From assembly GCF_003049685.1 (NCBI RefSeq), contig NZ_PYSY02000001.1:1240001-1304000 (forward strand): 64,000 bases of DNA, written 5' to 3'. This document shows positions 39,525 to 48,089 of this stretch, one piece after another; within the stretch, counting starts at the first letter, position 1, and the number at the start of each line of letters is the position of its first letter. The position numbers and the translations under genes were made by a program. Under the pieces are notes generated by a model. It was given only the letters and a program-made list of their open reading frames with translations, ran no database searches and had not been told where the DNA came from. This DNA comes from Brucella pituitosa. Lineage in GTDB: Bacteria; Pseudomonadota; Alphaproteobacteria; Rhizobiales; Rhizobiaceae.

Positions 39525-39869
39525 TGCGAAAGTCCCACCATTTTCCAAACAGAATGGATTGATTCGCCAAAATGACAATGGATTTGTTCGCCACTGCCTC
39601 ACAATAAAAGTCGAAAATGCTTTTATTTTAAAGGGCTTGCTGAAATTTGCGGGCGCACAGCTTCAAATCAGTACTGTGCAGTCCGCCTCCATCTTATTTC
39701 GGCAGACTTTCAATATAGTGTGATTGCGGCGGTTTTACCACCGCAACCTACCTTCATTTATTTTCGTTTAGAGCGCGTTTTGATCTCATTGGATCAGATC
39801 GGCGCTCTAAATATTTATTTTAACGCGCATCTTTGTCCGAAAACCGTTTCACACTTTTCGGGATGCGCT
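39525..39869. other. Intergenic region with an RS repeat
   Basis: Gene-free DNA between the NUDIX gene start and the end of gpt; the right 100 bp are repeat copy B. A palindrome GCGGCGGTTTTACCACCGC at 39726 may be part of a terminator. Confidence 0.5.
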
Positions 39870-39873
39870 CTAG
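39769..39873 (+). repeat. Bru-RS/RIME-like palindromic repeat (copy B)
   Basis: Nearly identical to copy A at 20613 (few substitutions) and in the same orientation; bounded by TTAG at the left and CTAG at the right. The right CTAG provides the TAG stop codon of the minus-strand gpt gene. Confidence 0.85.
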
Positions 39874-40367
39874 CCGCGCTTACCGCCAGCAATCGGTTCC
39901 TGATAGGTGAAGCCCATATCCCATGGGAAGTAGATCCAGGTATCCTGCGAAACTTCCGTCACAAAGGTATCGACGAGCGGGCGTCCCTTTGGCTTCGCAT
40001 AAACGGTAGCAAAATGCGCCTTTGGCATCATTTCGCGGACGATAGCGGCGGTTTTACCCGTGTCGGTCAGGTCATCAACGACGATGACACCTTCGCCACC
40101 ATTTTCGAGCAGCGGAGCGCTGATTCCCTTGAGAATTTCCATTTCGCCCTGCGATGTATAATCGTGATAGGACGCAACGCAGACCGTTTCGATCAAACGA
40201 ATGCCGAGCTCACGGCAAACAATAGCAGCCGGGACCAACCCACCACGCGTGATTGCGACAATGGCACGCCATTCGCGGTCCATATCGGCAATACGCCAGG
40301 CAAGCGCACGGGCATCGCGGTGGAACTGATCCCAGGAAACGGGAAAGGCTTTATCGGGCAACGACAT
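39870..40367 (-). CDS. gpt: Xanthine(-guanine) phosphoribosyltransferase
   Basis: Purine salvage: converts xanthine, guanine or hypoxanthine to nucleotides with PRPP. 165 aa from [18 protein letters not shown], the expected length. Motifs: [20 protein letters not shown] and the PRPP loop [14 protein letters not shown], then the C-terminal FPWDMGF. The upstream in-frame ATG at 40400 was rejected because GGAGCG sits 5 nt before the ATG at 40367. The stop codon is formed by the edge of repeat copy B. Confidence 0.93.
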   Translation of the reverse strand: MSLPDKAFPVSWDQFHRDARALAWRIADMDREWRAIVAITRGGLVPAAIVCRELGIRLIETVCVASYHDYTSQGEMEILKGISAPLLENGGEGVIVVDDLTDTGKTAAIVREMMPKAHFATVYAKPKGRPLVDTFVTEVSQDTWIYFPWDMGFTYQEPIAGGKRG

Positions 40368-40750
40368 CGAAACGCTCCATGGAAAATCCGGGAGTTTCAC
40401 TCCGGACCTGTCAAACCAAAAATGCGCGATGGCAGTTGCCAGTCGCGCTGAACTGTCTGGATCTGCAGCTTTCCTTCATGCGCGCACAACACTTTAAATG
40501 CATGCAGCACAGGTACGAAAAGGCTTTCCGCCCGGCAATTTCAGCGCCGGGAAATGCTGATAACCGCAAATAGGCCTATCTTGCAAGAGCGGCGTGAGAT
40601 CGCAGCCCATCCCTTTATTGAAATTGAGCTAAATAATTGCCGGAAATGAAACGCCGACCTGACAAACAGGTCAGCGTTTTGTGAAAATGGTCTACTGCAT
40701 AATTTAAGCTGTTAGAGCGACCTTTGTGTGCTCAATGGAGCGCACGGCGT
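40368..40750. other. Intergenic region upstream of gpt
   Basis: No coding sequence seen. Contains the gpt promoter region, a terminator for the universal stress gene (40650-40680), and near 40706-40745 a very degenerate fragment (GTTAGAGCG) of the palindromic repeat family. Confidence 0.45.
40650..40681 (-). terminator. Terminator of the universal stress protein gene
   Basis: On the minus strand AACGCTGACCTG pairs with CAGGTCGGCGTT (one mismatch) around TTTGT, followed by TCATTT. Confidence 0.6.
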
Positions 40751-41596
40751 CTAACGGGCGAAAAGCGTCAGGATCGGCAAATCGTTAAGCATCGCGCGGG
40801 TCACGCCACCAAAAACAAGCTCACGAAGCCTGGAGTGGCTATATGCTCCCATGACCAAGAGGTCAGCGCGCTGCGCAATGATGTGCTCACGCACCACATC
40901 CTGTGCATAACGATTATGCGATGGAAGCGGAGTTACGCTGACATCCAGCCCATGACGAGACAATGCTTCGGCAAGATCACTTCCAGCAAGCGCTTCATCT
41001 TCGCCTTCGCGTTCAGGCGGGTCGACCCAGATAATTTCCGTACGGCTTGCATGTTTCATCAGAGGCAGAGCATCAAAAGTTGCGCGCGCGGCCTCACGCT
41101 TGCCATTGAACGCGACAACGATACGATCCAGCGCCTCCATTGCATGAACCGGTGCATAGGGCACCAACAGTACGGGGCAGCTGGAGTGAAACACCAGCGT
41201 ATCAGCAGTTTCATCATTGGTTGCCGGATCATCCGGGTCCGGTTGACCGGCAACGAGCAATTCAGCGCCAAGACATGAAGTCAAAACACCGTCAGCAGCA
41301 GTGCCCGTTTCAGAGCGGGTGACGCGAAACTCGTGGTTAGCGCCCTGACGACGCATCTCTTCTTCGAAAAGGTGCTTCAGACGCTCTGAGATCTCTTTGT
41401 GCTGCTTGTCGTGCAGCTCAAACATGCCTGGATCTATAAACCCGTTGGGATCGGCATACACAACAGGAGAGGGAACAGAGTAAAGTCCTATGACGTGAAT
41501 GTCAGGCATTCTGCGCATCAAAAGCTCAACTGCAGACAAAACCCGCTTCAACTCGGCTTCACTGCGGGAATAGGCGACCACCGTCTTGTAGGACAT
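40751..41596 (-). CDS. Universal stress protein (tandem UspA domains)
   Basis: 281 aa, two Usp-like halves. The first half (MSYKTVVAYSRSEAELKRVL ... SCPVLLVPYAP) is degenerate in nucleotide-binding residues. The second half carries RIVVAFNGKREAARATFDAL and the ATP-binding signature GAYSHSRLRELVFGGVTRAML (G-x2-G-x9-G-S/T-like). Such tandem proteins accumulate under stress; the exact role is unknown. GGAG lies 7-10 nt upstream of the ATG. Single-gene unit. Confidence 0.88.
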   Translation of the reverse strand: MSYKTVVAYSRSEAELKRVLSAVELLMRRMPDIHVIGLYSVPSPVVYADPNGFIDPGMFELHDKQHKEISERLKHLFEEEMRRQGANHEFRVTRSETGTAADGVLTSCLGAELLVAGQPDPDDPATNDETADTLVFHSSCPVLLVPYAPVHAMEALDRIVVAFNGKREAARATFDALPLMKHASRTEIIWVDPPEREGEDEALAGSDLAEALSRHGLDVSVTPLPSHNRYAQDVVREHIIAQRADLLVMGAYSHSRLRELVFGGVTRAMLNDLPILTLFAR

Positions 41597-41684
41597 ATTA
41601 GTTCTCCTTCCAGCTATATTTCCATTTTATCATATAATGCGCAGAAACAAATAGTTAGAGCCGCTCCGAGGGCTCCATTTTAAA

Positions 41685-42449
41685 TTAAGCCGCGCCCTGA
41701 GATTGCAAGGTGGCAATCATTGTTTCGATCGCAGACACCGCAATGTCAATTTTAGCCACATCACTGCCGCGCACGACCAGTTCGGTGCTGAAACGGCCAT
41801 TCTCGAATTTTGGATAAGAACCGATGATCGTTTCAGGATTTTCTTTCTGAATTTCTGTCAACGGCGCACCAATCACGCCTTCGCCAAACGGACAACGCAC
41901 AGCTTTTGAGAATAGTTTCCGTCCAGTTTTCAATGTTGGCAGAACATTATCGAGCATCGCCTGAAATACCGAAGGCACGCCTGCCATGACATAGACATTG
42001 CCAATATGAAATCCGGGCGCAGTCGATACTGGATTATCAATATGCTCGGAGCCTTGTGGCATGCGAGCCATACGCTTGCGGGATTCCGTGAACTCCAGAT
42101 CACGCTTGGCGTAATTCGCGGCAAGCATTTCCATTGCCTTCTCATCATAGATACAAGGCACTTCAAAAGCACGTGACACCGCGTCTGCAGTAATATCGTC
42201 GTGGGTAGGGCCAATGCCGCCTGATGTGAAAATATAATCGAAACCCGGTCGCAGAGCGTTGAGCGCTGAGACTATGGCGTCTTCATCGTCGGGAACGATG
42301 CGAACTTCTTTGAGATCGATGCCAGCAGCGGTCAGCACATCGGCCAGATGTCCGATATTCTTGTCTTTCGTTCGTCCTGAGAGAAGTTCATCGCCAATTG
42401 CAAGCATTGCAGCCGTGACGGCTTGCTGCGGGGTATTCGTCATGCCCAA
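41685..42449 (-). CDS. CinA-like molybdopterin-binding domain protein
   Basis: 254 aa. MoaB/MogA-like fold corresponding to the N-terminal domain of CinA (COG1058). Motifs: AAMLAIGDELLSGRTKDKN, YIFTSGGIGPTHDDITADAVSRAF, and GNVYVMAGVPSVFQAML. The C-terminal nicotinamide-nucleotide amidase domain of full CinA is absent, as is common for the stand-alone alphaproteobacterial version. The start may be the second ATG (MTNTPQQAV, 6 nt downstream). Function is probably in pyridine nucleotide repair (ADP-ribose pyrophosphatase activity is known for COG1058 members). Confidence 0.85.
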   Translation of the reverse strand: MGMTNTPQQAVTAAMLAIGDELLSGRTKDKNIGHLADVLTAAGIDLKEVRIVPDDEDAIVSALNALRPGFDYIFTSGGIGPTHDDITADAVSRAFEVPCIYDEKAMEMLAANYAKRDLEFTESRKRMARMPQGSEHIDNPVSTAPGFHIGNVYVMAGVPSVFQAMLDNVLPTLKTGRKLFSKAVRCPFGEGVIGAPLTEIQKENPETIIGSYPKFENGRFSTELVVRGSDVAKIDIAVSAIETMIATLQSQGAA

Positions 42450-42708
42450 ACTCCATTCTGTGTCTTCACAGTTAATCCCCGGCAGAAGAATGCTGCAACT
42501 GGTTTTCTGTGTTTTTCAAAATGAAGACCCCGCATGTGACTGTTTGTTTTCACTATAACTTTTATTCCTCGAAATCGTTGCGGGCGATTTGTTGAATATT
42601 TTCTGCATCACCCTTCAGGCGATTTCCACTGTCAGCAAAACCAGTTGTTACAACAGTGGGAAACAGCTTGAATTTGCTTCACAAATCATGACATAGAAAT
42701 CCCATGCT

Positions 42709-42794
42709 GCGGTCGTGGCGAAATTGGTATACGCAACGGACTTAAAATCCGTCGCCTTTTAGGCTTGCGGGTTCAAGTCCCGCCGACCGCACCA
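42709..42794 (+). tRNA. tRNA-Leu (anticodon UAA), CCA encoded
   Basis: Acceptor stem GCGGTCG/CGACCGC. Anticodon stem ACGGA/TCCGT with loop CTTAAAA gives anticodon TAA. A long variable arm (TCGCCTTTTAGGC region) is typical of class II tRNA-Leu. T arm GCGGGTTCAAGTCCCGC. 3' ACCA is encoded. This tRNA is the integration site of the downstream island and is left intact. Confidence 0.97.
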
Positions 42795-42795
42795 C
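42778..42795 (+). repeat. attL: 18-bp direct repeat in the 3' end of tRNA-Leu
   Basis: TCCCGCCGACCGCACCAC, identical to 54416-54433. It marks the left junction of the integrated element. Confidence 0.9.
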
Positions 42796-42859
42796 AGCCC
42801 TCTGGAAGCCTTTTGATTTCAGATAGTTGATTGATTACAAGGACTTGTCGTTGCCCTAT

Positions 42860-42880
42860 CGCTACAAAGGGCGCTACAAA
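42860..42880 (+). repeat. Possible integrase arm-type sites, left end
   Basis: CGCTACAAA occurs twice (42860 and 42872) just before the integrase start. The same word GCGCTACAA recurs at 54331 near attR, with a related ACTACAAA at 54345. The distribution at both ends suggests integrase arm-binding sites. Confidence 0.4.
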
Positions 42881-44532
42881 TGACACTTCATATGGCTGGA
42901 CTGACACGAGCTAAAAATGGGGATTGGTTTTCTCGAAAGACAATCCCCTCTGATATTCGTGAAGCTTACCAAAGAGCACACGGGATTCGGCAGGAGGAGC
43001 GCTTCCGAGTTCCTTCTAATGCTCCAATAAGCCAAGCAAAACTCGCGCATATAGAATGGCTTGCAACGATTGAGGCTCGCATTACTGCGATACGTGCTAA
43101 TCAATCGGGTGAGGCCGTAACACTGAGCAATCGCCAAATGCATGAGTTGGCTGGTCGCTGGTATGATTGGTTTATCGCTCAGAACTCCGAAAAGGAGTCA
43201 CCAGTCGCAGATTTGGATTTGGTCTATGAACGATACCAAGATGCACTTGAGGCTGCTGGTGAAGCCCCTCAGGCATTTTTAGGTTTTAATGAGCAAGGGC
43301 GAGGGGCACACCATGCGGCAAAGGTTCGTGCGGCCGTAATTGAAGCTTCCCGCCTGCTTTCATTCATCGCCATGGAACAGGTTGTGTTGACCACGGATGC
43401 TTTCAATTCATTCGTGGATACAATCGAACCTGATTTTGTAGCGGCCCTGAGTGTTCTCCGTAGACGCGCATTCGGAGATTATAGTGCTGATCTTCACAGA
43501 AACCGTTTCCCTCAGGCTGCAACTAACAATGAAAGCCAGCCGCAACCAAGAGTAAAGCTTTCGGGCTGGAACGTCTGGCAAGCTTTCGAGGCGTGGGTGC
43601 AGGAGAGAATGCCCGCATCTTCAACCGTAAATCGTTGGCGCGGTGTCTTTCTTGATCTTGATGCATTCCACAGCAGCAAAGACATAGCGTTGTTCACTGA
43701 CGACGATGCGGTTAAATGGAAGAATAAGCTTATGTCGACCGGTAACCTCAGCGGACGTACCGCTAATGAGGTTTATCTAACCGCAGCTAGCCGTGTTTTT
43801 GGATGGGTTAAATCTCAGAAGAAAATCTCGTCAAACCCGTTCGAAGGCGTCAAGGTTTCCGCCAAAAAAGCCAAGAACACGAAGACAGAATTTCAGGAAG
43901 AGGACGTAGTCGCAATCCTGAAAGCAAGCCTTGCACCACAGCCAAAGCACATGAAGGCTCATCGTCGTTCGGCAATTCGTTGGGTTCCTTGGATTTGCGC
44001 TTACACAGGCGCTCGACCCGGAGAAATCACACAGCTTCGTAAACAGGATATTGAACAGCACCGAGAAGGCTTCTGGACGCTAAGCATTCTTCCCGAAGCC
44101 GGGACAGTGAAGGGCGGTGAACCTCGCCATGTGCCCTTGCATGATGACTTGGTAACCCAAGGTTTTATCGACTTTGTGAAGGCTGCGAAAGCTGGTCCCT
44201 TATTCTATGACCCCAGCGGCGAGCGGAAGACCACCAAGGAAGATACGCTTAACCCACCACGTCCCCAGTATGTCATCGCCCGTCAGAAGCTAGGTGATTG
44301 GGTTCGTAAGCTTGGTATCGATGATAAACGTGTCAGTCCTAATCACAGTTGGCGACATACCTTTAAGCGCAGAGCGGCAAGAGCTGGCATAGAGCAACGC
44401 ATCCGTGATGGCATGTGCGGTCACACTGCTGACCATGTTGGGGCGATATATGAGCTTCCAACGGTTGAAGATTTAGCTAATGCTATCAAAGCCTTTCCTG
44501 CATATTCTCTAGTGAAATCCGAAGAACGCTAA
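42880..44532 (+). CDS. Tyrosine recombinase (phage integrase)
   Basis: 550 aa. Catalyses integration and excision at tRNA-Leu. The catalytic domain is in the C-terminal third: Arg379 in CAYTGARPGEITQLRKQDI, His489-x-x-Arg492 in SPNHSWRHTFKRRAA, His515 in GMCGHTADHV, and nucleophile Tyr524 in GAIYELPTVEDL. The SAM-like core-binding domain lies around residues 230-330 (NVWQAFEAWVQERMP, FHSSKDIALFTDDDAVKWKN). The long N-terminal region (DUF6538-like start, MAGLTRAKNGDWFSRKTIP) is typical of large alphaproteobacterial island integrases. First gene of the island, starting 86 bp from the tRNA. Confidence 0.94.
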   Translation: MTLHMAGLTRAKNGDWFSRKTIPSDIREAYQRAHGIRQEERFRVPSNAPISQAKLAHIEWLATIEARITAIRANQSGEAVTLSNRQMHELAGRWYDWFIAQNSEKESPVADLDLVYERYQDALEAAGEAPQAFLGFNEQGRGAHHAAKVRAAVIEASRLLSFIAMEQVVLTTDAFNSFVDTIEPDFVAALSVLRRRAFGDYSADLHRNRFPQAATNNESQPQPRVKLSGWNVWQAFEAWVQERMPASSTVNRWRGVFLDLDAFHSSKDIALFTDDDAVKWKNKLMSTGNLSGRTANEVYLTAASRVFGWVKSQKKISSNPFEGVKVSAKKAKNTKTEFQEEDVVAILKASLAPQPKHMKAHRRSAIRWVPWICAYTGARPGEITQLRKQDIEQHREGFWTLSILPEAGTVKGGEPRHVPLHDDLVTQGFIDFVKAAKAGPLFYDPSGERKTTKEDTLNPPRPQYVIARQKLGDWVRKLGIDDKRVSPNHSWRHTFKRRAARAGIEQRIRDGMCGHTADHVGAIYELPTVEDLANAIKAFPAYSLVKSEER

Positions 44533-44656
44533 CGGGAGCCTCATGGCAGGCTCATGTCCTTCATGCTGGTTTACCTCCGGCATGTCTTTGGATTCCCGTG
44601 CGTCTGCTTGGTGGCTCCTCACCATGTCACTCACTCACATGCAGGATATGTATATA

Positions 44657-45052
44657 ATGAACGCTCTTATCTCTTCGGCTTCCCAGTCTGCCTATAATCT
44701 TGTTTCGGATGCCCGTGACAGCCTCAGCGGAATCTTTAGCCTCCAGCATCGCGGCTTCTGGTTTCGCCTGCCGTTCACCAAGCTCAGCCTTTGGGTTGAG
44801 TGGCGGGAATGCTCGGTCGGCTATGGCTGGCAGAAGAATGACACGGCAGACCTTGAGTTTTTTTGCGGGCCGCTTACAGGGCGTATTCTCTTTAGAACGG
44901 AAATGAGGGGCGGCGATGTTTTTTGCAATCGTAGCAGGCGTAGTCGCTTATTTTGCAACGCTTCTCATTCTGCTGCTGATCTTCATTCCACTTCGGGAGC
45001 ATGTGCAGGCGTTAGCGGTTTTGCGAGTGCCGCCTTACAGCACTTTGTTTAA
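44657..45052 (+). CDS. Small island protein of unknown function (doubtful)
   Basis: 131 aa if started at MNALISSASQSAYNLVSD, with AGGA 10 nt upstream. The first 90 residues look protein-like (FWFRLPFTKLSLWVEWRECSVGYGW); the last 45 are Ser/Ala/Cys-rich and overlap the membrane protein gene in another frame, which suggests the frame is real only in its first part. No family recognised. Confidence 0.35.
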   Translation: MNALISSASQSAYNLVSDARDSLSGIFSLQHRGFWFRLPFTKLSLWVEWRECSVGYGWQKNDTADLEFFCGPLTGRILFRTEMRGGDVFCNRSRRSRLFCNASHSAADLHSTSGACAGVSGFASAALQHFV

Positions 45053-45113
45053 GTGGTCGATTTTGGCGGTAGCTTGGTATGCTGCATATCGGGCGTTTAT
45101 TGCGGCGTGGTGA
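44916..45113 (+). CDS. Small membrane protein of the island
   Basis: 65 aa with one long N-terminal transmembrane helix (FFAIVAGVVAYFATLLILLLIFIPL) and a second, weaker hydrophobic segment (LFKWSILAVAWYAAYRAFIA). GAGGGGCGG lies directly upstream of the ATG. It sits between the integrase and the first promoter-like pair. Size and topology resemble phage holin-like or superinfection proteins, but no family is recognised. Confidence 0.5.
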   Translation: MFFAIVAGVVAYFATLLILLLIFIPLREHVQALAVLRVPPYSTLFKWSILAVAWYAAYRAFIAAW

Positions 45114-45125
45114 AAGGCTCAAAAC

Positions 45126-45148
45126 AATTACCCCCCGCCATAAGGATA
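45126..45148 (+). promoter_or_regulatory. T3/T7-type RNA polymerase promoter-like motif, copy 1
   Basis: AATTACCCCCCGCCATA followed by AGGATA. Same register as the other three copies (see 48696) with substitutions at -9 to -6 and A at +1; the weakest copy. Confidence 0.5.
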
Positions 45149-45175
45149 TTGCAATGGATGCAATGTCTGCAAATT

Positions 45176-45198
45176 AATTACCCCTCACCATAGACAGC
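45176..45198 (+). promoter_or_regulatory. T3/T7-type RNA polymerase promoter-like motif, copy 2
   Basis: AATTACCCCTCACCATA with G at the predicted +1 (45193). The -17 to -1 part is identical to copy 4 except at -17. About 80 bp upstream of the gp15-like gene and 50 bp downstream of copy 1. Confidence 0.65.
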
Positions 45199-45230
45199 TC
45201 GCAACGCGTCGAGCTTCACAGCGACAATAA

Positions 45231-45257
45231 CAAGGTCACCTCAGGGTGGCCTTTTTC
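45231..45257 (+). terminator. Terminator-like hairpin between the promoter motif and the gp15-like gene
   Basis: AGGTCACC pairs with GGGTGGCCT around TCA and is followed by five T. It ends only about 20 bp before the start codon. A transcript from promoter copy 2 ending here would be about 64 nt. Confidence 0.6.
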
Positions 45258-45274
45258 ATTTCAAGGACAATCAC

Positions 45275-47908
45275 ATGACCAAGCTTCCGGGCCTAACCCG
45301 CCACGATGATCGGCCTTCCATTGGTTCCGCCAATGGGGGCATGAAGCAAAACCCGTTCAAGCTTCCCTCGGTCCAGCTCCAGCCTCAAGCCAGACCCGTG
45401 GATACCTACAGCCGTCCTCAGGCACCCGAAACGGGCGGTAGCGGTCTTATGCAGCTATCCGAGGCGCTTGCCCAAATCAGTCCGAATTTACAAAGCTTTC
45501 TCGCTGACCGAACCGATAAGGCTAAAAAAGATGCCGAAGACAAAGCAAACCGACGACTTAGCGGCATGAGCTTTGAGGAAGCGCGATCCGCTATAGATAG
45601 TGGCAAAATGTCGGAAATGGATAACCCATGGTTCAAGGCAGCAGCAATGAACCAAATTGGCGAGCGCCTTGCATATACCCGCGTGAACGAACTCACGAAG
45701 GAATACGAGACCAACTTCGACAAGGATAAGGGTGACCTTGAGAGCTTCATCCGTGAACGCATGGCCGGTGATTTGGAAAAGTACGGGGATAGCCCGCATT
45801 TCGTCAGGGCATACAACACGATCATGAACAACTTTTCGGTGAAGGCGAATACAATCCAAGCACAGCATCAGACCGAGCAAATCAAACAGGACACAATTTC
45901 AGGTGTCTATGATGTGTTCTCCGGGAAAGCCCGAACGATGCTGGGTGAAGGCAAGTCGGAAGCCGAAGTTGTTGCAGCATTGCGAGCTGAATACTCCGGA
46001 AACCGCGAACTCCTCAAGATTGACTACAAGGACCAAGACCGGGAGATGGTCCGCCTCGCTGAATCCTTCGCGAACGAAGGTAACGTCAAGATGGCCGAAG
46101 CTATCCTGAACAGCGAGCGTACGGGTGATGATGGCACGAAGCTGGGTTCCCTTGCGTCAAACCGAGAGTTCCAGAATGACGCCAATCGTATTCTTCTCTC
46201 TGCTAAGAACCGCATGGAGAACAATAACGAGGAGGCCACACGCGACCGGCGCTTTAACTTTTGGGACTCAGCGAGACAGGGCAAGCTCGACCGTGAGGAA
46301 CTGACAGGCTGGCATAAGGCTAACCCCGGAGCGTTCTCGGAAGCTCAGGTGCAGTCGCTCATTAATCAAAGCGACAACTATAATGCGCAGATTGCCAAGG
46401 AAGCCAGTGAAGCTAACCAGAAGCTTGCATTGGCCGAACGGGCAAAGAAATCCGAAACAGACCTCCTCACTAAGAATATGGAAACCGCTTCAAGAGGCAT
46501 GGTGCCGTATCTTGAGGAAGCAACTGTCTTCACCAAAACTGGAGAGACGAAGACTGTTTCGGTCGATGATCAGAAGAAAGCCATTGCAAAGGAAACAGTT
46601 GATCGGACTGAGTGGCTTGTAAAAAATGGGAAAGCCAATCCAGATCAAGCATTCGATATGCAGGTTGAATCTTTCTCATCAAACAACCTGACTAACCCGA
46701 AGTGGGAAAATGTCCTTCGAAGCGGCCCGATTGCCGCCACACAGGTAACCACTTCTGGCGGCAAAGCTCCCGCTCAGCTCAAAGATGGTACGGACCTTTA
46801 TATGCGTTTGCATTCGGCTAATCCCGGCCTTCTGGAACAACATATCAAAAACGACAAGACACGAGAGTTCTATGAAAGCTATCGCATAGCAACGCAGTAT
46901 GCGGGCTTAGATCATGAGCAAGCCGTCCAAACTGCGATGATGGCAACCTCGGAAATAGAAAAGGCACCTTCGGCTTCCGTCAAGCAAAGCTATGAACAGA
47001 TTGACGAAAAGGCGAGGCGCGTATCAGCGGGTGGCTGGGATACTTGGTTCGGAACAATCGGCGGTAAGCACCCGGATAATTCCGGCTATGTTTCAGGTGA
47101 AATCGCGCGGCTTGGAAAGTTCTATGCCCGCAACGGTTTGGATTCTGATCAGGCTCTCGAAGAAGCATCGAAGCGCTTCAACGCCACCCATACAGACGTT
47201 AATGGCAGCATGATCTACACTGCTGGTCGGGACATTCCAAAGAACTTCGGGGAAATGGCGAGCCACGCCATTGAACAATATGCAGCTGAGTTCGGAGGCG
47301 ATGAAGGGTTTGAATCATCAGATTTGACTATTCGACAGGCTACAAACGGCAATGGTTGGTTGATCGTTGATAAATACACTCAGCTTCCGGTGGAAAACTC
47401 AGAGCGGTCCAATCTGACCATCCGTTCGCTTTATGAGCTTGATCAGAAGCGACAGCAGGAAAAGAAAGCAGAAATCATTGAGAAACAAAATGAAAAGCAA
47501 AGAACAAATCCTGCTGGTCTTTATATCGCTATCGAGAAAGATGGCTCGCAGGTTTTCATCAATGATAAACGGGAGATATTTGAGAATACAGCTAAGGATG
47601 GCCGCCAACCACGATGGGAGAATACTGGTAAGCGGTATTCAAAGCCGATAGCCACTGGCCCGAATGGGGAGACCTTACTCAAAGGTGTAGAGCTGCGTGG
47701 TATAAAACCAGAGGTGCGTGACGCAACTGAGCGGTTCGTTCGGGGCGTAACGGGTGGCGGTATGAAAACCAACGAATCTTCCGCAGTTGCAATTGGACGA
47801 ATAGGCGGTGAGCTTATAGGCGGACCTAAGACGCCCGAAGAAAGTTTCATCAAATTCGGCAAAGAAGCAGAAGCTGCTATCAATAAGCGCAACAACAGCG
47901 GACGGTGA
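45275..47908 (+). CDS. T7 gp15-like internal virion protein (inferred)
   Basis: 877 aa, Lys/Glu/Asn/Gln-rich, no signal peptide or membrane helix. The N-terminal third has the layout of T7 gp15: an N-terminal linker with Pro/Gln, then NPWFKAAAMNQIGERLAYTR, YETNFDKDKGDLESFIRERM, and GDSPHFVRAYNTIMNNF, which parallel gp15 segments for pairing of internal core subunits. The C-terminus (ELDQKRQQEKKAEIIEKQNEKQR) is a charged helix as in gp15. In podoviruses this protein forms part of the ejected inner-core tube that crosses the periplasm. Remarkably it is the only structural-type gene in the island. It is preceded by two T3/T7-type promoter-like motifs and followed by a terminator. Assignment is by resemblance from memory; a profile search would decide. 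Confidence 0.6.
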   Translation: MTKLPGLTRHDDRPSIGSANGGMKQNPFKLPSVQLQPQARPVDTYSRPQAPETGGSGLMQLSEALAQISPNLQSFLADRTDKAKKDAEDKANRRLSGMSFEEARSAIDSGKMSEMDNPWFKAAAMNQIGERLAYTRVNELTKEYETNFDKDKGDLESFIRERMAGDLEKYGDSPHFVRAYNTIMNNFSVKANTIQAQHQTEQIKQDTISGVYDVFSGKARTMLGEGKSEAEVVAALRAEYSGNRELLKIDYKDQDREMVRLAESFANEGNVKMAEAILNSERTGDDGTKLGSLASNREFQNDANRILLSAKNRMENNNEEATRDRRFNFWDSARQGKLDREELTGWHKANPGAFSEAQVQSLINQSDNYNAQIAKEASEANQKLALAERAKKSETDLLTKNMETASRGMVPYLEEATVFTKTGETKTVSVDDQKKAIAKETVDRTEWLVKNGKANPDQAFDMQVESFSSNNLTNPKWENVLRSGPIAATQVTTSGGKAPAQLKDGTDLYMRLHSANPGLLEQHIKNDKTREFYESYRIATQYAGLDHEQAVQTAMMATSEIEKAPSASVKQSYEQIDEKARRVSAGGWDTWFGTIGGKHPDNSGYVSGEIARLGKFYARNGLDSDQALEEASKRFNATHTDVNGSMIYTAGRDIPKNFGEMASHAIEQYAAEFGGDEGFESSDLTIRQATNGNGWLIVDKYTQLPVENSERSNLTIRSLYELDQKRQQEKKAEIIEKQNEKQRTNPAGLYIAIEKDGSQVFINDKREIFENTAKDGRQPRWENTGKRYSKPIATGPNGETLLKGVELRGIKPEVRDATERFVRGVTGGGMKTNESSAVAIGRIGGELIGGPKTPEESFIKFGKEAEAAINKRNNSGR

Positions 47909-47937
47909 TGCTCTGTCTCGCATGTCCTGAACTTTCA

Positions 47938-47974
47938 GAAGCCCTGGCATTTTTATGCTGGGGCTTTGTTTTTC
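47938..47974 (+). terminator. Terminator after the gp15-like gene
   Basis: AAGCCCTGGCAT pairs with ATGCTGGGGCTT (internal TG/TG mismatches) around a T-rich loop, followed by TGTTTTTC. Confidence 0.75.
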
Positions 47975-48089
47975 TTATGTGGCTTCACTCCCCCACAGGG
48001 AGTCACTGAGAGTCATTTCATCAAAACCGCAGCAACCTAGCAGGCAGCGTCTAAACGCTCGCCTATGATTCCCTATGAGGATTTCTGAC

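Noticed and set aside
44543..44656. N-terminal extension of the small island frame to 44543
   Set aside because: Extension is Cys/Trp/Ser-rich, directly abuts the integrase end and lacks a ribosome-binding site.
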